Origin: Fen-1362 sp049516395 | GTDB taxonomy: Bacteria; Planctomycetota; Phycisphaerae; Sedimentisphaerales; Anaerobacaceae | DNA length: 64,000 bases | Direction: 5' to 3' | NCBI GenBank assembly: GCA_049516395.1 | Contig: JBEKTD010000007.1 | Coordinates: 1 to 64,000 of the forward strand | Part shown: positions 44,908 through 54,293 of the stretch, one piece after another | Layout of the letters: each line of letters starts with the position of its first letter | Numbering within the stretch: position 1 is the stretch's first letter | Notes under the pieces: generated by a model | Told to the model about the DNA's origin: nothing | Databases searched by the model: none | The model's input: only the letters and a program-made list of their open reading frames with translations | Position numbers and translations under genes: made by a program

Positions 44908-47016
44908 CTATTGTTTGTCGGGCCGGCTTAATGGTCGGAACCTCGGTTTTATGTGCCTGGCCGCTGATGTGGCATTGACGGCGTCTTGATAGAACTTTTC
45001 CTGAGCACGTATCTTCTTGCCGCGAGAGGATATACGTTTATAAGTGCCGTCAGGCAGAAGCTGCCATGACTGCACGTTGTCATCAAAAAATGTTTCAAGC
45101 ATATTCATAACACGCGCCTTCGCCCTGCCATCCAGGACGGGAAACAGAATCTCCAGCCGGCGGTCGAGATTTCTTCGCATCCAGTCGGCGCTGCTGAGGT
45201 AAATTTCCTCGTGCCCGCCGTTGCGGAAGTAGTAAATTCTTGAGTGTTCGAGATACCGGTCCAGTATCGACCGCACCTCGATATTATCAGAGACTTTCTT
45301 TATCCCCGGCCTCAGGACACAGATGCCGCGAATGTTCAATCTAACGCGCACACCTGCCTGGCTTGCGCGATAGAGCGCCCGGCAAATTGCCGGGTCCTGC
45401 AGCGCATTGAGTTTAGCCATAACCAGCCCCCTGTCGCCGGGCGTTGACGCCCGAATCTCGCGGTCAATAAGGTCGAGGAATTTTTGCCGCAGGTTCGTTG
45501 GCGCAATAGTCAGTTGATGCCAGCCAACCGTCTCCGATTGACCGGTAAGTAAATTGAAAAACGCCGCCACGTCCGCCGTAATATCCGGGTTACAGGTCAT
45601 AAGGCCAATATCGGAATACAATTTAGCCGTGCGGTCGTTGTAGTTGCCGGTTGAAAGATGAGCGTATCGTCTTATTCGCCCCTGCTCACGACGCACAATA
45701 AGCATCGCTTTGGCGTGCGTCTTTAACCTGGCTATGCCGTAAATAACATGGCAGCCGGCATCCTCAAGCTCAAGCGCCCAGTTGACGTTTCGCGACTCAT
45801 CGAATCTCGCCTTAAGCTCAACAAGGACAGTTACCTCTTTGCCATTTTTCGCGGCGTTGGCAAGCGACTGGATAAGGGGAGATTTACCGCTTGTCCTGTA
45901 TAACGTCTGCTTTATTGCCAGCACGTTCGGGTCGTTGGCTGCCTCATCCACAAGCTTCATCACCGGCTCGAAACTTTCATAAGGGTGAAACAACAGAACG
46001 TCTTTTTCCTGTATCGTTTCCCAAAGGTCATCGCTGTCGCTTAGGTCTCTGGCCGGCTGCTCAGGCCAGTCAGGCGATTTCATTTCCTCTGACGGCAGCA
46101 AATCAACTAACTGCATTATTCCCGAGGCGCCCAACAAACCATCGACATCATAAACATCCTGGCTGCCCAACTGCAGAAATTTCGTCAGCCATCTTTTCAT
46201 TCTCGGTTCAGCACTTGCCGATATCTCCAGCCGGACCGCCGAACGCCTTCTTCGCTCGCGCACCGCCCGTGCTATCGTGCTTAGCAAATCCGCCGCCTCG
46301 TCTTCCTGAATCGACACATCCGCATCTCGCGTGATTCGGAAATACGCCGTTGATACTATTCTGCTTTCCCCGAACAGCGTCTGGGCATTGGCGGCTATGA
46401 CTTCCTCGACCTGGGTAACAAACGTATCGCCTTCCGTCGGTATATTTACAAATCTCTGGAAAAGACCGGGAACGGGCACCGCGATAATTTTCGCTCTTGC
46501 CCTGCCTGTGCTTACTGAGAACGCCACAAATAACTGCAACCCTAGCAGCACAGGAGCAGGATTCAGCCCCTCGATTGCCACCGGCGTCAAAACGGGCAAT
46601 ATCTCGTTATTGAAATGCTGCCGCAAAAATTCGGTCTGCTCATCGTTCCAGTCGGCACGAGACAAAACATGAAAACCTTTCTGGGCAAGCTGGGCGAAGA
46701 CGTTTTTTACGCCCGCTGTCTGTTCGGCGACCATTTTGTGGACACGTTTGTTTATCAAATCAAGCTGTGATTTGGCGGTCATGCCGCTCGGGTCAAGCGT
46801 TCTTGGGTCATCCATACGCTGCTGTATCAGGCCCGCCACGCGAATCATAAAATACTCGTCGAGATTCGAGATGACTATCGAAAGGAATTTCAGCCGTTCC
46901 GCCAGCGGAAGGTCATCACGAAGCCCTTCCTGCAGCACGCGGTCGTTGAACTCAAGCCAGCTTGCTTCACGGTTTATCAGCAACTTAGGCGATTTTAAAT
47001 CCTTTTGTCTGCCCAT
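44908..47016 (-). CDS. ppk: polyphosphate kinase 1
   Basis: 702 aa, normal length. PPK1 makes polyphosphate from ATP via a phosphohistidine. The N-terminal domain starts REASWLEFNDRVLQE and has SIVISNLDEYFMIRVAGL. The catalytic His is in YAHLSTGNYNDRTAKLYSD; the second conserved His-containing block is EHSRIYYFRNGGHEEIYLSS, followed by ADWMRRNLDRRLEILFPV. It is the last gene of a run that also has ppx, HD and CHAD proteins, starting 9 bp after ppx ends. Confidence 0.97.
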   Translation of the reverse strand: MGRQKDLKSPKLLINREASWLEFNDRVLQEGLRDDLPLAERLKFLSIVISNLDEYFMIRVAGLIQQRMDDPRTLDPSGMTAKSQLDLINKRVHKMVAEQTAGVKNVFAQLAQKGFHVLSRADWNDEQTEFLRQHFNNEILPVLTPVAIEGLNPAPVLLGLQLFVAFSVSTGRARAKIIAVPVPGLFQRFVNIPTEGDTFVTQVEEVIAANAQTLFGESRIVSTAYFRITRDADVSIQEDEAADLLSTIARAVRERRRRSAVRLEISASAEPRMKRWLTKFLQLGSQDVYDVDGLLGASGIMQLVDLLPSEEMKSPDWPEQPARDLSDSDDLWETIQEKDVLLFHPYESFEPVMKLVDEAANDPNVLAIKQTLYRTSGKSPLIQSLANAAKNGKEVTVLVELKARFDESRNVNWALELEDAGCHVIYGIARLKTHAKAMLIVRREQGRIRRYAHLSTGNYNDRTAKLYSDIGLMTCNPDITADVAAFFNLLTGQSETVGWHQLTIAPTNLRQKFLDLIDREIRASTPGDRGLVMAKLNALQDPAICRALYRASQAGVRVRLNIRGICVLRPGIKKVSDNIEVRSILDRYLEHSRIYYFRNGGHEEIYLSSADWMRRNLDRRLEILFPVLDGRAKARVMNMLETFFDDNVQSWQLLPDGTYKRISSRGKKIRAQEKFYQDAVNATSAARHIKPRFRPLSRPDKQ

Positions 47017-47025
47017 AACGCTTAC

Positions 47026-48600
47026 CTATTCTCTTTCCAGCCTAATCTGCAAACCGTAAATATCCTCGAATAAATCCCCCTGCATCGCCAGCATTCGCTC
47101 CTCCAAACTGACATCCGCCGTCGTAGGCGTGATGATTTGCAGATATTCATCGCTTATCCTGCAATTGATATTCCGGACGTGCTGCGTCCTGCTGGCATCG
47201 AGGGCGTCGGCGACACGCAATAACGCCGCCAGCTTGTTAGTTGTCATTCTTCTTTCGCGTGGCATCGCCATATATTCGATATGTGCCGGTTTTGGTCTGC
47301 TTCGCCTGTGATATCTCGCGACGTGCGCCACAAGTTGGAGTTCATCCTGCGTCAGCCCTGAAATCTCAGAATTGGCGATAAGATAAAAGCTGTGCTTATG
47401 ATACGCCCTGCCAGACACAAAGGTTCCGATTTCGTGAAGCAGCGCCGCCACTTCGAGAAGCAGCCGATACCTTTTATCCAGCGAGTGCTCAGCCACAAGC
47501 TCATCGAAAAGACGGACTGAAGTTTGCCGCGTGTGCATCGCGTGTTTCAAATCCACGCCGTATTTTTCCACTATCGACGTCGCCGAGCGGATTATATCCT
47601 TGTATTCCGATTCTTCGACCGAACCGGCCGCCTGCTGAGCAAGGTCAAGAAGCAGGCCGTCACGCATCGACACATTCGACACGATTATTTCTCTTGCCCC
47701 GGTTGATTTCAGGAGCACCTGGTAAACAAGCAGCGCAGGAATCAATGTTTCCGCTTCGCTGAAAGGCAAACCGTACATCCTGGCTAATTTATCCGCGGAA
47801 AAATGCCTGCACTTATTAATTAATTTGCCGAGGTCTCGTTTAGAAACCGAACGCAGGCCGACTATTTTTGTTTTCCTGCCGACCCTTTCGGCGGCCCATC
47901 TTGCGTCTCCGCCAACCGCGTAAAAGACCCGCACCTGCTTAAGACGCAGCAACCCTCGCATCGATGATATTACTCCTGCCACCTGCTGGCGTATCATATC
48001 CGATGCCTGGTCCGCTGACTTGGTGCTGGTGGAAAGGAGTTCCTGCAGGCGGATTGACCCTATCGCAAGATTACGCGACGCTGCAATTTGTCCTTCGCGA
48101 AGAACGTTGATTTCGGTGCTGCCCCCGCCCACTTCAACAATGACCGAGCTTTTTTCCTCTAATTGTCTTTTTCCAACCTCGTGGCGAACCGCTGCAACTG
48201 TCAGACGACTTTCTTCCGAGGAGCTTATCACGTCAACATCAAATCCCGTAGCCATCAGGATACGGTCCAGAAACGCGTCATAGTTGCCCGCCTCACGCAC
48301 TGCGCTAGTCGCGACCACCTTCACGACATCGGTGTTATACAATTTCAGGACGTTCGTGAAATCCCGAAGAATCAGAACCGCCACCCGCATCGTTGTCCTT
48401 TTGATTCTTCCGGCGCGAAACGTGTCCTGCCCGAGTCGCACCCCCCGCTGCAAACGCTCCAATATCTCTATCCTGCCATCGGGCATCGCCTGGGCAATCG
48501 CCATCCGTATCGAGTTCGACCCGATATCAACCGCGCCAAATGTCCTGGCGCCCGGGATTTGCTGACTTGTCTTTTTCACAGGGTTCATCCTGACCCTCAT
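47026..48600 (-). CDS. ppx: exopolyphosphatase / pppGpp phosphohydrolase with HD domain
   Basis: 524 aa. The ASKHA-fold Ppx/GppA domain (FGAVDIGSNSIRMAIAQ, VEVGGGSTEINVL, ASRNLAIGSIRL) spans about residues 20-310, and an HD-type C-terminal domain follows (VAALLHEIGTFVSG, YHRRSRP, RVADALDASR). It degrades polyphosphate; pppGpp activity is possible. ATG 48588 (MNPVKK) may be the real start. It is 45 bp from the next HD gene and just before ppk, so synthesis and degradation are co-regulated. Confidence 0.93.
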   Translation of the reverse strand: MRVRMNPVKKTSQQIPGARTFGAVDIGSNSIRMAIAQAMPDGRIEILERLQRGVRLGQDTFRAGRIKRTTMRVAVLILRDFTNVLKLYNTDVVKVVATSAVREAGNYDAFLDRILMATGFDVDVISSSEESRLTVAAVRHEVGKRQLEEKSSVIVEVGGGSTEINVLREGQIAASRNLAIGSIRLQELLSTSTKSADQASDMIRQQVAGVISSMRGLLRLKQVRVFYAVGGDARWAAERVGRKTKIVGLRSVSKRDLGKLINKCRHFSADKLARMYGLPFSEAETLIPALLVYQVLLKSTGAREIIVSNVSMRDGLLLDLAQQAAGSVEESEYKDIIRSATSIVEKYGVDLKHAMHTRQTSVRLFDELVAEHSLDKRYRLLLEVAALLHEIGTFVSGRAYHKHSFYLIANSEISGLTQDELQLVAHVARYHRRSRPKPAHIEYMAMPRERRMTTNKLAALLRVADALDASRTQHVRNINCRISDEYLQIITPTTADVSLEERMLAMQGDLFEDIYGLQIRLERE

Positions 48601-48645
48601 AAATTAAAGCTTAAATCCGTTAAAACCACAAAGGCCTATAAATTA

Positions 48646-49278
48646 TCAATGCTCCCCGCGTTCGAACACAAGCTTTCTGGCAAACACATTTTCAAAAAGC
48701 CCGCCTTTGTCCTTCGCCGCGGCAAATTCGGCGTCCAGCGTCTCCGCCGAACGACATATCATTTTAACCGCCTTTTTGTCCACACGGCAACTTATATCCT
48801 TAACCCTGCTTTGGTGCATCTGGTCAAGACCATCGGCGACCCTCAATATGCCCGCCAGTTTGCGGACAATATTCCGGTCTTTGGTGTTAAGGTCGCGGAA
48901 ATAAGTATGCTGTTCCTTCGGCAGGGCCTTGCGGTGGTATCGTGCCAGAAGAGCGATGATGCTTTTGTCACGTAAATCAAACGGCAGGGCGGCGTTTTCC
49001 ATAATAATTCTCAGGGCTGTTTTGTGATGTCCCTTCTGACCCTCAATCCAGCCGATGTCGTGAAGCAAAGCGCCGCAGCGAAGCATGAACTTTTCCTGGC
49101 CGCCTAAGCGATGCAGTTCAACGAGCTGGTCGAAAAGCTGCAACGCGAGTTTTTCAACCTGATGGGTATGTTCCCGCTCATAGTTGCATTTCCTTGCCAG
49201 GGCAAGCACCGCCTCCAGCGCGGGCAAATTGCCGTGCACGTCGCTGGCAACCGCAGCTTTTATTTCTTTTTTTCGCAT
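48646..49278 (-). CDS. HD-domain protein similar to the Ppx C-terminus
   Basis: 210 aa. HD motif GALLHDIGWIEGQKGHHKTAL, LLARYHRKALP and ILRVADGLDQMH match the C-terminal third of the neighbouring Ppx, with no ASKHA domain. It starts inside the CHAD gene (19-bp overlap). A standalone Ppx-HD module could act on linear polyphosphate ends or nucleotides; the activity is not known. Confidence 0.82.
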   Translation of the reverse strand: MRKKEIKAAVASDVHGNLPALEAVLALARKCNYEREHTHQVEKLALQLFDQLVELHRLGGQEKFMLRCGALLHDIGWIEGQKGHHKTALRIIMENAALPFDLRDKSIIALLARYHRKALPKEQHTYFRDLNTKDRNIVRKLAGILRVADGLDQMHQSRVKDISCRVDKKAVKMICRSAETLDAEFAAAKDKGGLFENVFARKLVFERGEH

Positions 49279-50315
49279 CGGCTGTCGTCCCGTGAAGCCG
49301 TTTTCCTGTTCGTCTCTGAAACATGCTGCGACCGTGAGGAGGGTGTTTGAATCATCGCACGAAGATTATCCGGCAATCCCGCTTCGGTAATTTCCTTCCA
49401 CAAAGCCCTGCTCCTCTCGAAGAACAATTCCCTGTCGGCGTGTCGATGTCCCACAAGGTATTCAATTCCCGTTCTTAGCCGGCCAAAGGCCCTTTCGCTG
49501 CCAAAGTATTTGACCGTCCGCTTTTTCTCCTTGTCGGTGAACTTCGCGAGGTCTTCGAGCCACACGTCGCAATCGTGCACCCTGCCAAGAAGCGACTGCA
49601 ACCTTTTCATAATCTCTATGTTGGCGCTTAGCCGTCTCTCGAAAGGCAGATTGCAAATTTCCAGTGTATAACGCAGCCGTTTGGCGGCGATTCTCATCTG
49701 GTGATGTCCCGACTTGTCGTCAGCGTTCTCAAGGCAGTTCTGGCAGGACAGCAATCCTTCGAGCCGTTCTTCGATATGCCGTCTCAATTCTTCAAAAACA
49801 TACGGGCTGCGAATATCGATATTTTGCCGGGACAGCCGTCTTTCGGTGCGCTTCACTTCGGCACGCATATCCAATATGGTCCCGTCTTTTTTTATGCGGT
49901 CGAGCACCTTAACGATTTTTGGCTGGATACGATGACGTTTTTGTTTGACCCGCAGCATTACCCTTCGCAACCCGGGCCGCAATCCCTTGCCCGCGGGCGG
50001 AATCTTCGATATGAAATCCTTGAGAAACTCAACCTGTACGTCGGCGTCTCTGGCCGCGCCAAGCCGGCTGGTTAATTGCTTAATCTGCTTTTGCCATTTT
50101 TTCATCTGCGCATCGGGAAAGCATCCGTTAAACATCCTCAGTGCCGCCCGCAGCCGGCGAGAAGCGACTCTGGCCTGGTGAACATACTCGGTATCCCGCG
50201 CAAGTCGGGCGCCTCGCAGATGCCGGCTCAACTCACACACCTGTACCTTGATATACTGGCACGCCAGAAACTGATAACTCATATCAACCGTTGTTATTTC
50301 ACTTGAACCAGCCAC
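49260..50315 (-). CDS. CHAD-domain protein
   Basis: 351 aa. CHAD domains bind polyphosphate through conserved His and basic residues. Two copies of the helical signature are seen: YVHQARVASRRLRAALRMF and HHQMRIAAKRLRYTLEICN, with HDCDVWLEDL and ARDADVQVEFL (R/H-D-x-D). The C-terminus is basic (DDSRCEKKK). Its place between two HD proteins and ahead of ppx-ppk supports a polyphosphate granule or scaffold role. Confidence 0.92.
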   Translation of the reverse strand: MAGSSEITTVDMSYQFLACQYIKVQVCELSRHLRGARLARDTEYVHQARVASRRLRAALRMFNGCFPDAQMKKWQKQIKQLTSRLGAARDADVQVEFLKDFISKIPPAGKGLRPGLRRVMLRVKQKRHRIQPKIVKVLDRIKKDGTILDMRAEVKRTERRLSRQNIDIRSPYVFEELRRHIEERLEGLLSCQNCLENADDKSGHHQMRIAAKRLRYTLEICNLPFERRLSANIEIMKRLQSLLGRVHDCDVWLEDLAKFTDKEKKRTVKYFGSERAFGRLRTGIEYLVGHRHADRELFFERSRALWKEITEAGLPDNLRAMIQTPSSRSQHVSETNRKTASRDDSRCEKKK

Positions 50316-50491
50316 AAAATTGACTCCAACTCAAGGGCAGCAGCCCGTCCGAATTGCAAAATTAATATCTCGCTTGTTAATTGCGGGGAAATTACCTTAA
50401 GTGCCCTGTGCAACGGGCCTTTGCCGACACACGACGGTCCCGAAAGTATTACCAGTCGCCCCATAAGATGTCTCCGCTTATCTTGTATGCC

Positions 50492-51129
50492 CTACGCTGC
50501 GTTAGCATACATTCTTGAGCGACTGGAATCAAGATTTATGCCGCGAACTTTCCCTGCTGCCGCTGCTCTCACCTCAACCTCGTATCCGAATACATCCTCG
50601 AACAAATCCGCCTTCCGCACGGCCTTGTGAAAATCTATCCCCTCGTCTCCGACAATATAAATAATTACCCGCCCACCTCGCACGCCAAATCCGTAACCAG
50701 CTCTTTATGCCCCGCGTCCAAACCATCTACAAACCGAAGAATTGCCGCCAATACTTTTACACATTGCTTCTCATCGTCTTTCAATCCGCGATAATACTTG
50801 TGTGAATCACTGGGCAATGCCCCCCGATGGTACCTCGCGACAAGCCCAATCATTTTGCGAACGCGCTTTCTGAACGGCAAATTCGCCTCATTGACTATGA
50901 TATCCCGCGACGCTTTATTGTGATATTCGCCGCTGACACTCTTGCCCACATCATGCAATAAAGAAGCTACTTTCAGCCAGATTCGCTCGCTGTTGCCCAT
51001 CCGGTGCAATGGCTGGAGTTTATCAAATAATTTAAGCGATAACTTCGCCACCTGCCTGGCATGTCGATGCTCAAAATCATCCCCACCGCACAACCTAATC
51101 GCATCTTCAAGTATCGCCGCTGTTTTCAA
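50492..51129 (-). pseudogene. second Ppx-like HD protein, frameshifted near 50670
   Basis: The first 154 codons (from 51129) give a full HD domain (LASLLHDVGKSVSGEYHNKAS, VARYHRGALPSD, ILRFVDGLDAGHKEL) and stop at TAA 50665 after VTDLACEVGG. The -1 frame continues RGGRVIIYIVGDEGIDFHKA to 50492, matching the C-terminal part of its paralogue at 48646. A run GGTGGGCGGG at the junction makes a 1-bp indel, a sequencing error, or -1 slippage possible. First gene of the polyphosphate run. Confidence 0.75.
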
Positions 51130-51265
51130 TTCCTTGCCCTCATTGTTTTTAATATCGCCTGTGCCTTTATCGGCTTTGCCCAGCTTAACATTAACTTAAC
51201 AGTAAGACAGGCAGTAACTTAACTATATATCGGATTATATTGTCGCATTTGATGATTAGAGAACT

Positions 51266-51292
51266 GTTATTTAATTGTTAAAATAATGTTAG
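51266..51292 (-). promoter_or_regulatory. Pho-box-like repeats before the HD-CHAD-ppx-ppk run
   Basis: Minus-strand (C/T)TAAC-like sites at 11-bp period: plus-strand GTTAT 51266, GTTAA 51277, GTTAG 51288. They lie 137 bp before the first gene of the run. TTAAC words at 51185-51200 are on the other strand. Confidence 0.5.
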
Positions 51293-51345
51293 ACGGATTG
51301 CGTGTTAAACGTGGAACTCGGGAAACTGATGTCGATTAGACGCCG

Positions 51346-52155
51346 CTATTTTATCTTCAGCTTGGAAATATCATAGCGTGGTTCCGGGAATTTCATCTTT
51401 AACTTCTCAAATTCATGAACCAGTATTTCCGAAATTGCCAGGTTTCTGAACCACTTGTGATTGGCAGGTACAACGTACCACGGCGCGTAATCGGTGCTGC
51501 ATCTGGTCAGCACATCCTCGTACGCCTCAGTATATTCGTCCCAGTATTTTCTCTCTTCGAAATCCGCCGGCTCCGCCTTCCAGTGCTTTGTCGGGTCATC
51601 AAGGCGTTCCTTGAAACGCTTCTTCTGCTCGCTCTTACTGATGTGCAGGAAAAACTTGATAACGTGAATGTCACTTTCAGCTAACAGCTTTTCGAAATTA
51701 TTTATCTGCTCGAATCGCTTCGACCATATTGATTTAGGCACAAGGTTATGCACACGGACAATCAGCACATCCTCATAGTGCGAACGGTTGAATATCCGCA
51801 CCTCGCCCTTGCGAGGCACAAACCTGTGAACGCGCCACAGAAAATCGTGCGCCAACTCCTCGTCCGTCGGTCCCTTGAACGACGTAACCTTACAGCTTTG
51901 TGGGTTCATCGGCCCCATTACCGTCCGGATTGTCCCGTCTTTGCCGCCGGCGTCCATCGCCTGAAGCACTATCAGCATCGCACGCTTATTCTCCGCAAAT
52001 AGCAGGTATTGTAGTTTCGCTATCTTGTCGCCAAGCTTATCCATTACCGGCATCGCCAGTTCCTTGCTCTCGTATTTGCCCGTGCAATCCGGGTCCCAGT
52101 CGGACAGTTTTGCTTTATGTCCGGGTTTGACCATTAGTTTTTCTATCAGGTTCAT
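51346..52155 (-). CDS. ppk2: polyphosphate kinase 2 family phosphotransferase
   Basis: 269 aa, PPK2 family, which uses polyphosphate to phosphorylate nucleotides (or the reverse). Walker A-like MDAGGKDGTIRTVMGPMNPQ, lid module RFKERLDDPTKHWKAEPADF and the FNRSHYEDVLIVRVH motif are all present. It is separated from the neighbouring polyphosphate genes by gaps and has its own transcription unit. A class (AMP, ADP or NDP use) cannot be assigned reliably by eye. Confidence 0.93.
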   Translation of the reverse strand: MNLIEKLMVKPGHKAKLSDWDPDCTGKYESKELAMPVMDKLGDKIAKLQYLLFAENKRAMLIVLQAMDAGGKDGTIRTVMGPMNPQSCKVTSFKGPTDEELAHDFLWRVHRFVPRKGEVRIFNRSHYEDVLIVRVHNLVPKSIWSKRFEQINNFEKLLAESDIHVIKFFLHISKSEQKKRFKERLDDPTKHWKAEPADFEERKYWDEYTEAYEDVLTRCSTDYAPWYVVPANHKWFRNLAISEILVHEFEKLKMKFPEPRYDISKLKIK

Positions 52156-52292
52156 AAATTAATCCTCTCATTGCTAAAGACATTATCGGCATAAAAATGG
52201 TTGCGATTACAGTCAAATACACAAGTAATAGTATGTTCTGTCTTCTAAATGGCCTTGGAATACTGAACAATTAATCCGAAAAACAACAGAAT

Positions 52293-52308
52293 CTAACATT
52301 ACACTAAC
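52293..52308 (+). promoter_or_regulatory. two 11-bp-spaced CTAAC sites before the zinc-finger gene
   Basis: CTAAC at 52293 and 52304, oriented toward the plus-strand gene at 52399. Only two copies, so tentative. Confidence 0.35.
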
Positions 52309-52398
52309 GCCTCATTTCTACACTCAATAATCGACAAGTAACAATAACTTAATTGCCTGGTGTGATTATGCGGTTAATTTACGCAAGGAGGTTCAAAA

Positions 52399-52689
52399 AT
52401 GGGATTTAGAGCCATATCACAAAAACGACGTGCAGATTTTAGCCTTTCGGCTTCGGAGGAGAGAATCGTGCTGACAGGTTTCTTCAATGAACGAGATCTT
52501 GAAATCTTTTTTGAGCTTATACAACACCGGCGACAACTGCCTGTCTTTCACGGAGATTTCTGGCGATGCTATGACTGCAGCTTTGAGTCCAAAGATTTTA
52601 AAGAAATGGCGGTTCATATCATGAGATCTCATGAACGAAGACCAATAAACGTGGAAGACGAAATAGAGCAGGAACTCGCAGCAGTATAG
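52399..52689 (+). CDS. small protein with a classical C2H2 zinc finger
   Basis: 96 aa. CYDCSFESKDFKEMAVHIMR-SH matches C-x2-C-x12-H-x4-H, the classic C2H2 spacing, unusual in bacteria. The N-terminus is basic and the tail acidic (VEDEIEQELAAV). AAGGAGG precedes ATG 52399. The only plus-strand gene in the phosphate block, between ppk2 and phoU. It could be a DNA-binding or protein-binding regulator of the block; that is inference. Confidence 0.8.
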   Translation: MGFRAISQKRRADFSLSASEERIVLTGFFNERDLEIFFELIQHRRQLPVFHGDFWRCYDCSFESKDFKEMAVHIMRSHERRPINVEDEIEQELAAV

Positions 52690-52701
52690 TGGATGTAATA
52701 A

Positions 52702-53367
52702 TTATTTGTAATCTTCTGTGCGATGGCGGGCGATTTGCCCCTCGACCATATAGATGACGTCCTCGGCGATATTGGTAGCGTGGTCGGCTATCCGCTCCAG
52801 GTGTCTTGACACAGACAACAGGTGAATCAGCGACTCCAGTTGTTCGGGATTAGTTCTGATGGCATCCTGAATTTTGATATACATCTGTCTGTTCATCGCG
52901 TCAACGGCATCATCGCTTGCGCAAACCTCGTGAGCCAGGCCGGAGCTGAGGCCTATAAGCGCATCCAAACTGTGCTTGAGCATATCCTGCACTTTATCAA
53001 CCATTTCAATCAGACCCAGAGAAAAACCAACGGGAGGATGTTTAGACAGAAACGCTGAACGCTCCGCGATATTCACCGCCAAATCGCCGATGCGTTCGAG
53101 GTCATTATTGATTTTCAGCACGGCAACGATAAAACGCAAATCAATTGCGACCGGCTGATGCAGGGCGAGAATCTTGAGGCAGTCCTCCTCTATCCCTACC
53201 TCCATACTGTCAATCCTGGGGTCGTTTTGAATTATCCTCTGGGCGAGGTCGTAATCGCGGTTCTCAATCGAAAGCGTCGCGTCACGCACGGCCGTCTCAA
53301 CTCTGGCGCTTAGTGTCAGCAGTTTCTTTTTCAGGTTCTCAATTTCTCTCTGTAAATGAATCGGCAT
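52702..53367 (-). CDS. phoU: phosphate transport system regulator PhoU
   Basis: 221 aa, two-repeat helical PhoU fold with the metal-site motifs NDLERIGDLAVNIAE and SRHLERIADHATNIAEDV. It couples Pst transport to PhoR repression. Last gene of the pstSCAB-phoU set, with pstB 60 bp upstream. Confidence 0.96.
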   Translation of the reverse strand: MPIHLQREIENLKKKLLTLSARVETAVRDATLSIENRDYDLAQRIIQNDPRIDSMEVGIEEDCLKILALHQPVAIDLRFIVAVLKINNDLERIGDLAVNIAERSAFLSKHPPVGFSLGLIEMVDKVQDMLKHSLDALIGLSSGLAHEVCASDDAVDAMNRQMYIKIQDAIRTNPEQLESLIHLLSVSRHLERIADHATNIAEDVIYMVEGQIARHRTEDYK

Positions 53368-53426
53368 TTTTAAATTCCTTTTTCTTTTATGGTCGAGATT
53401 GCTTCGCTTGCAATGACACCAAAATA

Positions 53427-54290
53427 TTATCCGAATCTGCCTGTTATGTAATCTTCCGTATTCTTGTTGGATGGGTTCTCGAAAATCTTTGAGGTAACAT
53501 CATATTCTATAAGCTCGCCGAGGCAGAAGAACGCGGTCATCTCACTGACGCGTGCCGCCTGCTGCATATTGTGAGTAACAATAACAATTGTGTAATTATC
53601 TTTTAGCTGATTGATAAGGTCTTCGATTTTACCCGTGGCGAGCGGGTCAAGAGCGGAACACGGCTCATCCATAAGCAACACCCGCGGCTTAGTCGCAAGC
53701 GCTCGTGCGATGCACAGCCGTTGCTGCTGGCCACCGGAAAGAGCCAAAGCGGATTTCCTCAAATTGTCTTTTACTTCTTCCCACAGGGCAGATGCCTTCA
53801 AGCTTTGTTCGATAATTTCATCCAGGGCTGTTCTTTTTGTGATGCCCTGCAGATGTGGGCCGTATGCTACGTTGTCGAATATGCTTTTGGGAAATGGATT
53901 TGGTTTTTGGAAGACCATCCCGACCTGCTGACGAAGATTTACGAGATTGACCCGCTTGTCGTAGATGTCCTGACCGTCCACGACCAGCTTACCTTCCGTC
54001 CGAATACCCGGTATGAGGTCGTTCATACGGTTTATGCTGCGAAGAAACGTGCTTTTGCCGCAGCCGCTGGGGCCGATTATCGCGGTAACGCTACACGGAT
54101 TTATATTCATCGTAATGTTCTTCACGCCCATCGTTGTGCCATAGTAAAAACTGAAGTCCTTTGAGCTTATTATTGGACAGGCACATTGTGCGGTTTGGCC
54201 GTTTTGGGCTGTCTTGTCGCGCATATTCTCTTTCATAATAGGTTCAGACCTCTTTTTCCCCACTGATTGTAACAGTCGCATCGTTGCCAT
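53427..54290 (-). CDS. pstB: phosphate ABC transporter ATPase PstB
   Basis: 287 aa. Walker A GPSGCGKSTFLRSINRMND, signature LSGGQQQRLCIARALA, Walker B VLLMDEPCSALDP and H-loop VIVTHNMQQAARV. The N-terminal about 35 residues are an extension before SSKDFSFYYG; a start at one of the Met codons near MKENMRDK may be the real one. It starts 4 bp after pstA ends. Confidence 0.96.
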   Translation of the reverse strand: MATMRLLQSVGKKRSEPIMKENMRDKTAQNGQTAQCACPIISSKDFSFYYGTTMGVKNITMNINPCSVTAIIGPSGCGKSTFLRSINRMNDLIPGIRTEGKLVVDGQDIYDKRVNLVNLRQQVGMVFQKPNPFPKSIFDNVAYGPHLQGITKRTALDEIIEQSLKASALWEEVKDNLRKSALALSGGQQQRLCIARALATKPRVLLMDEPCSALDPLATGKIEDLINQLKDNYTIVIVTHNMQQAARVSEMTAFFCLGELIEYDVTSKIFENPSNKNTEDYITGRFG

Positions 54291-54293
54291 TGT

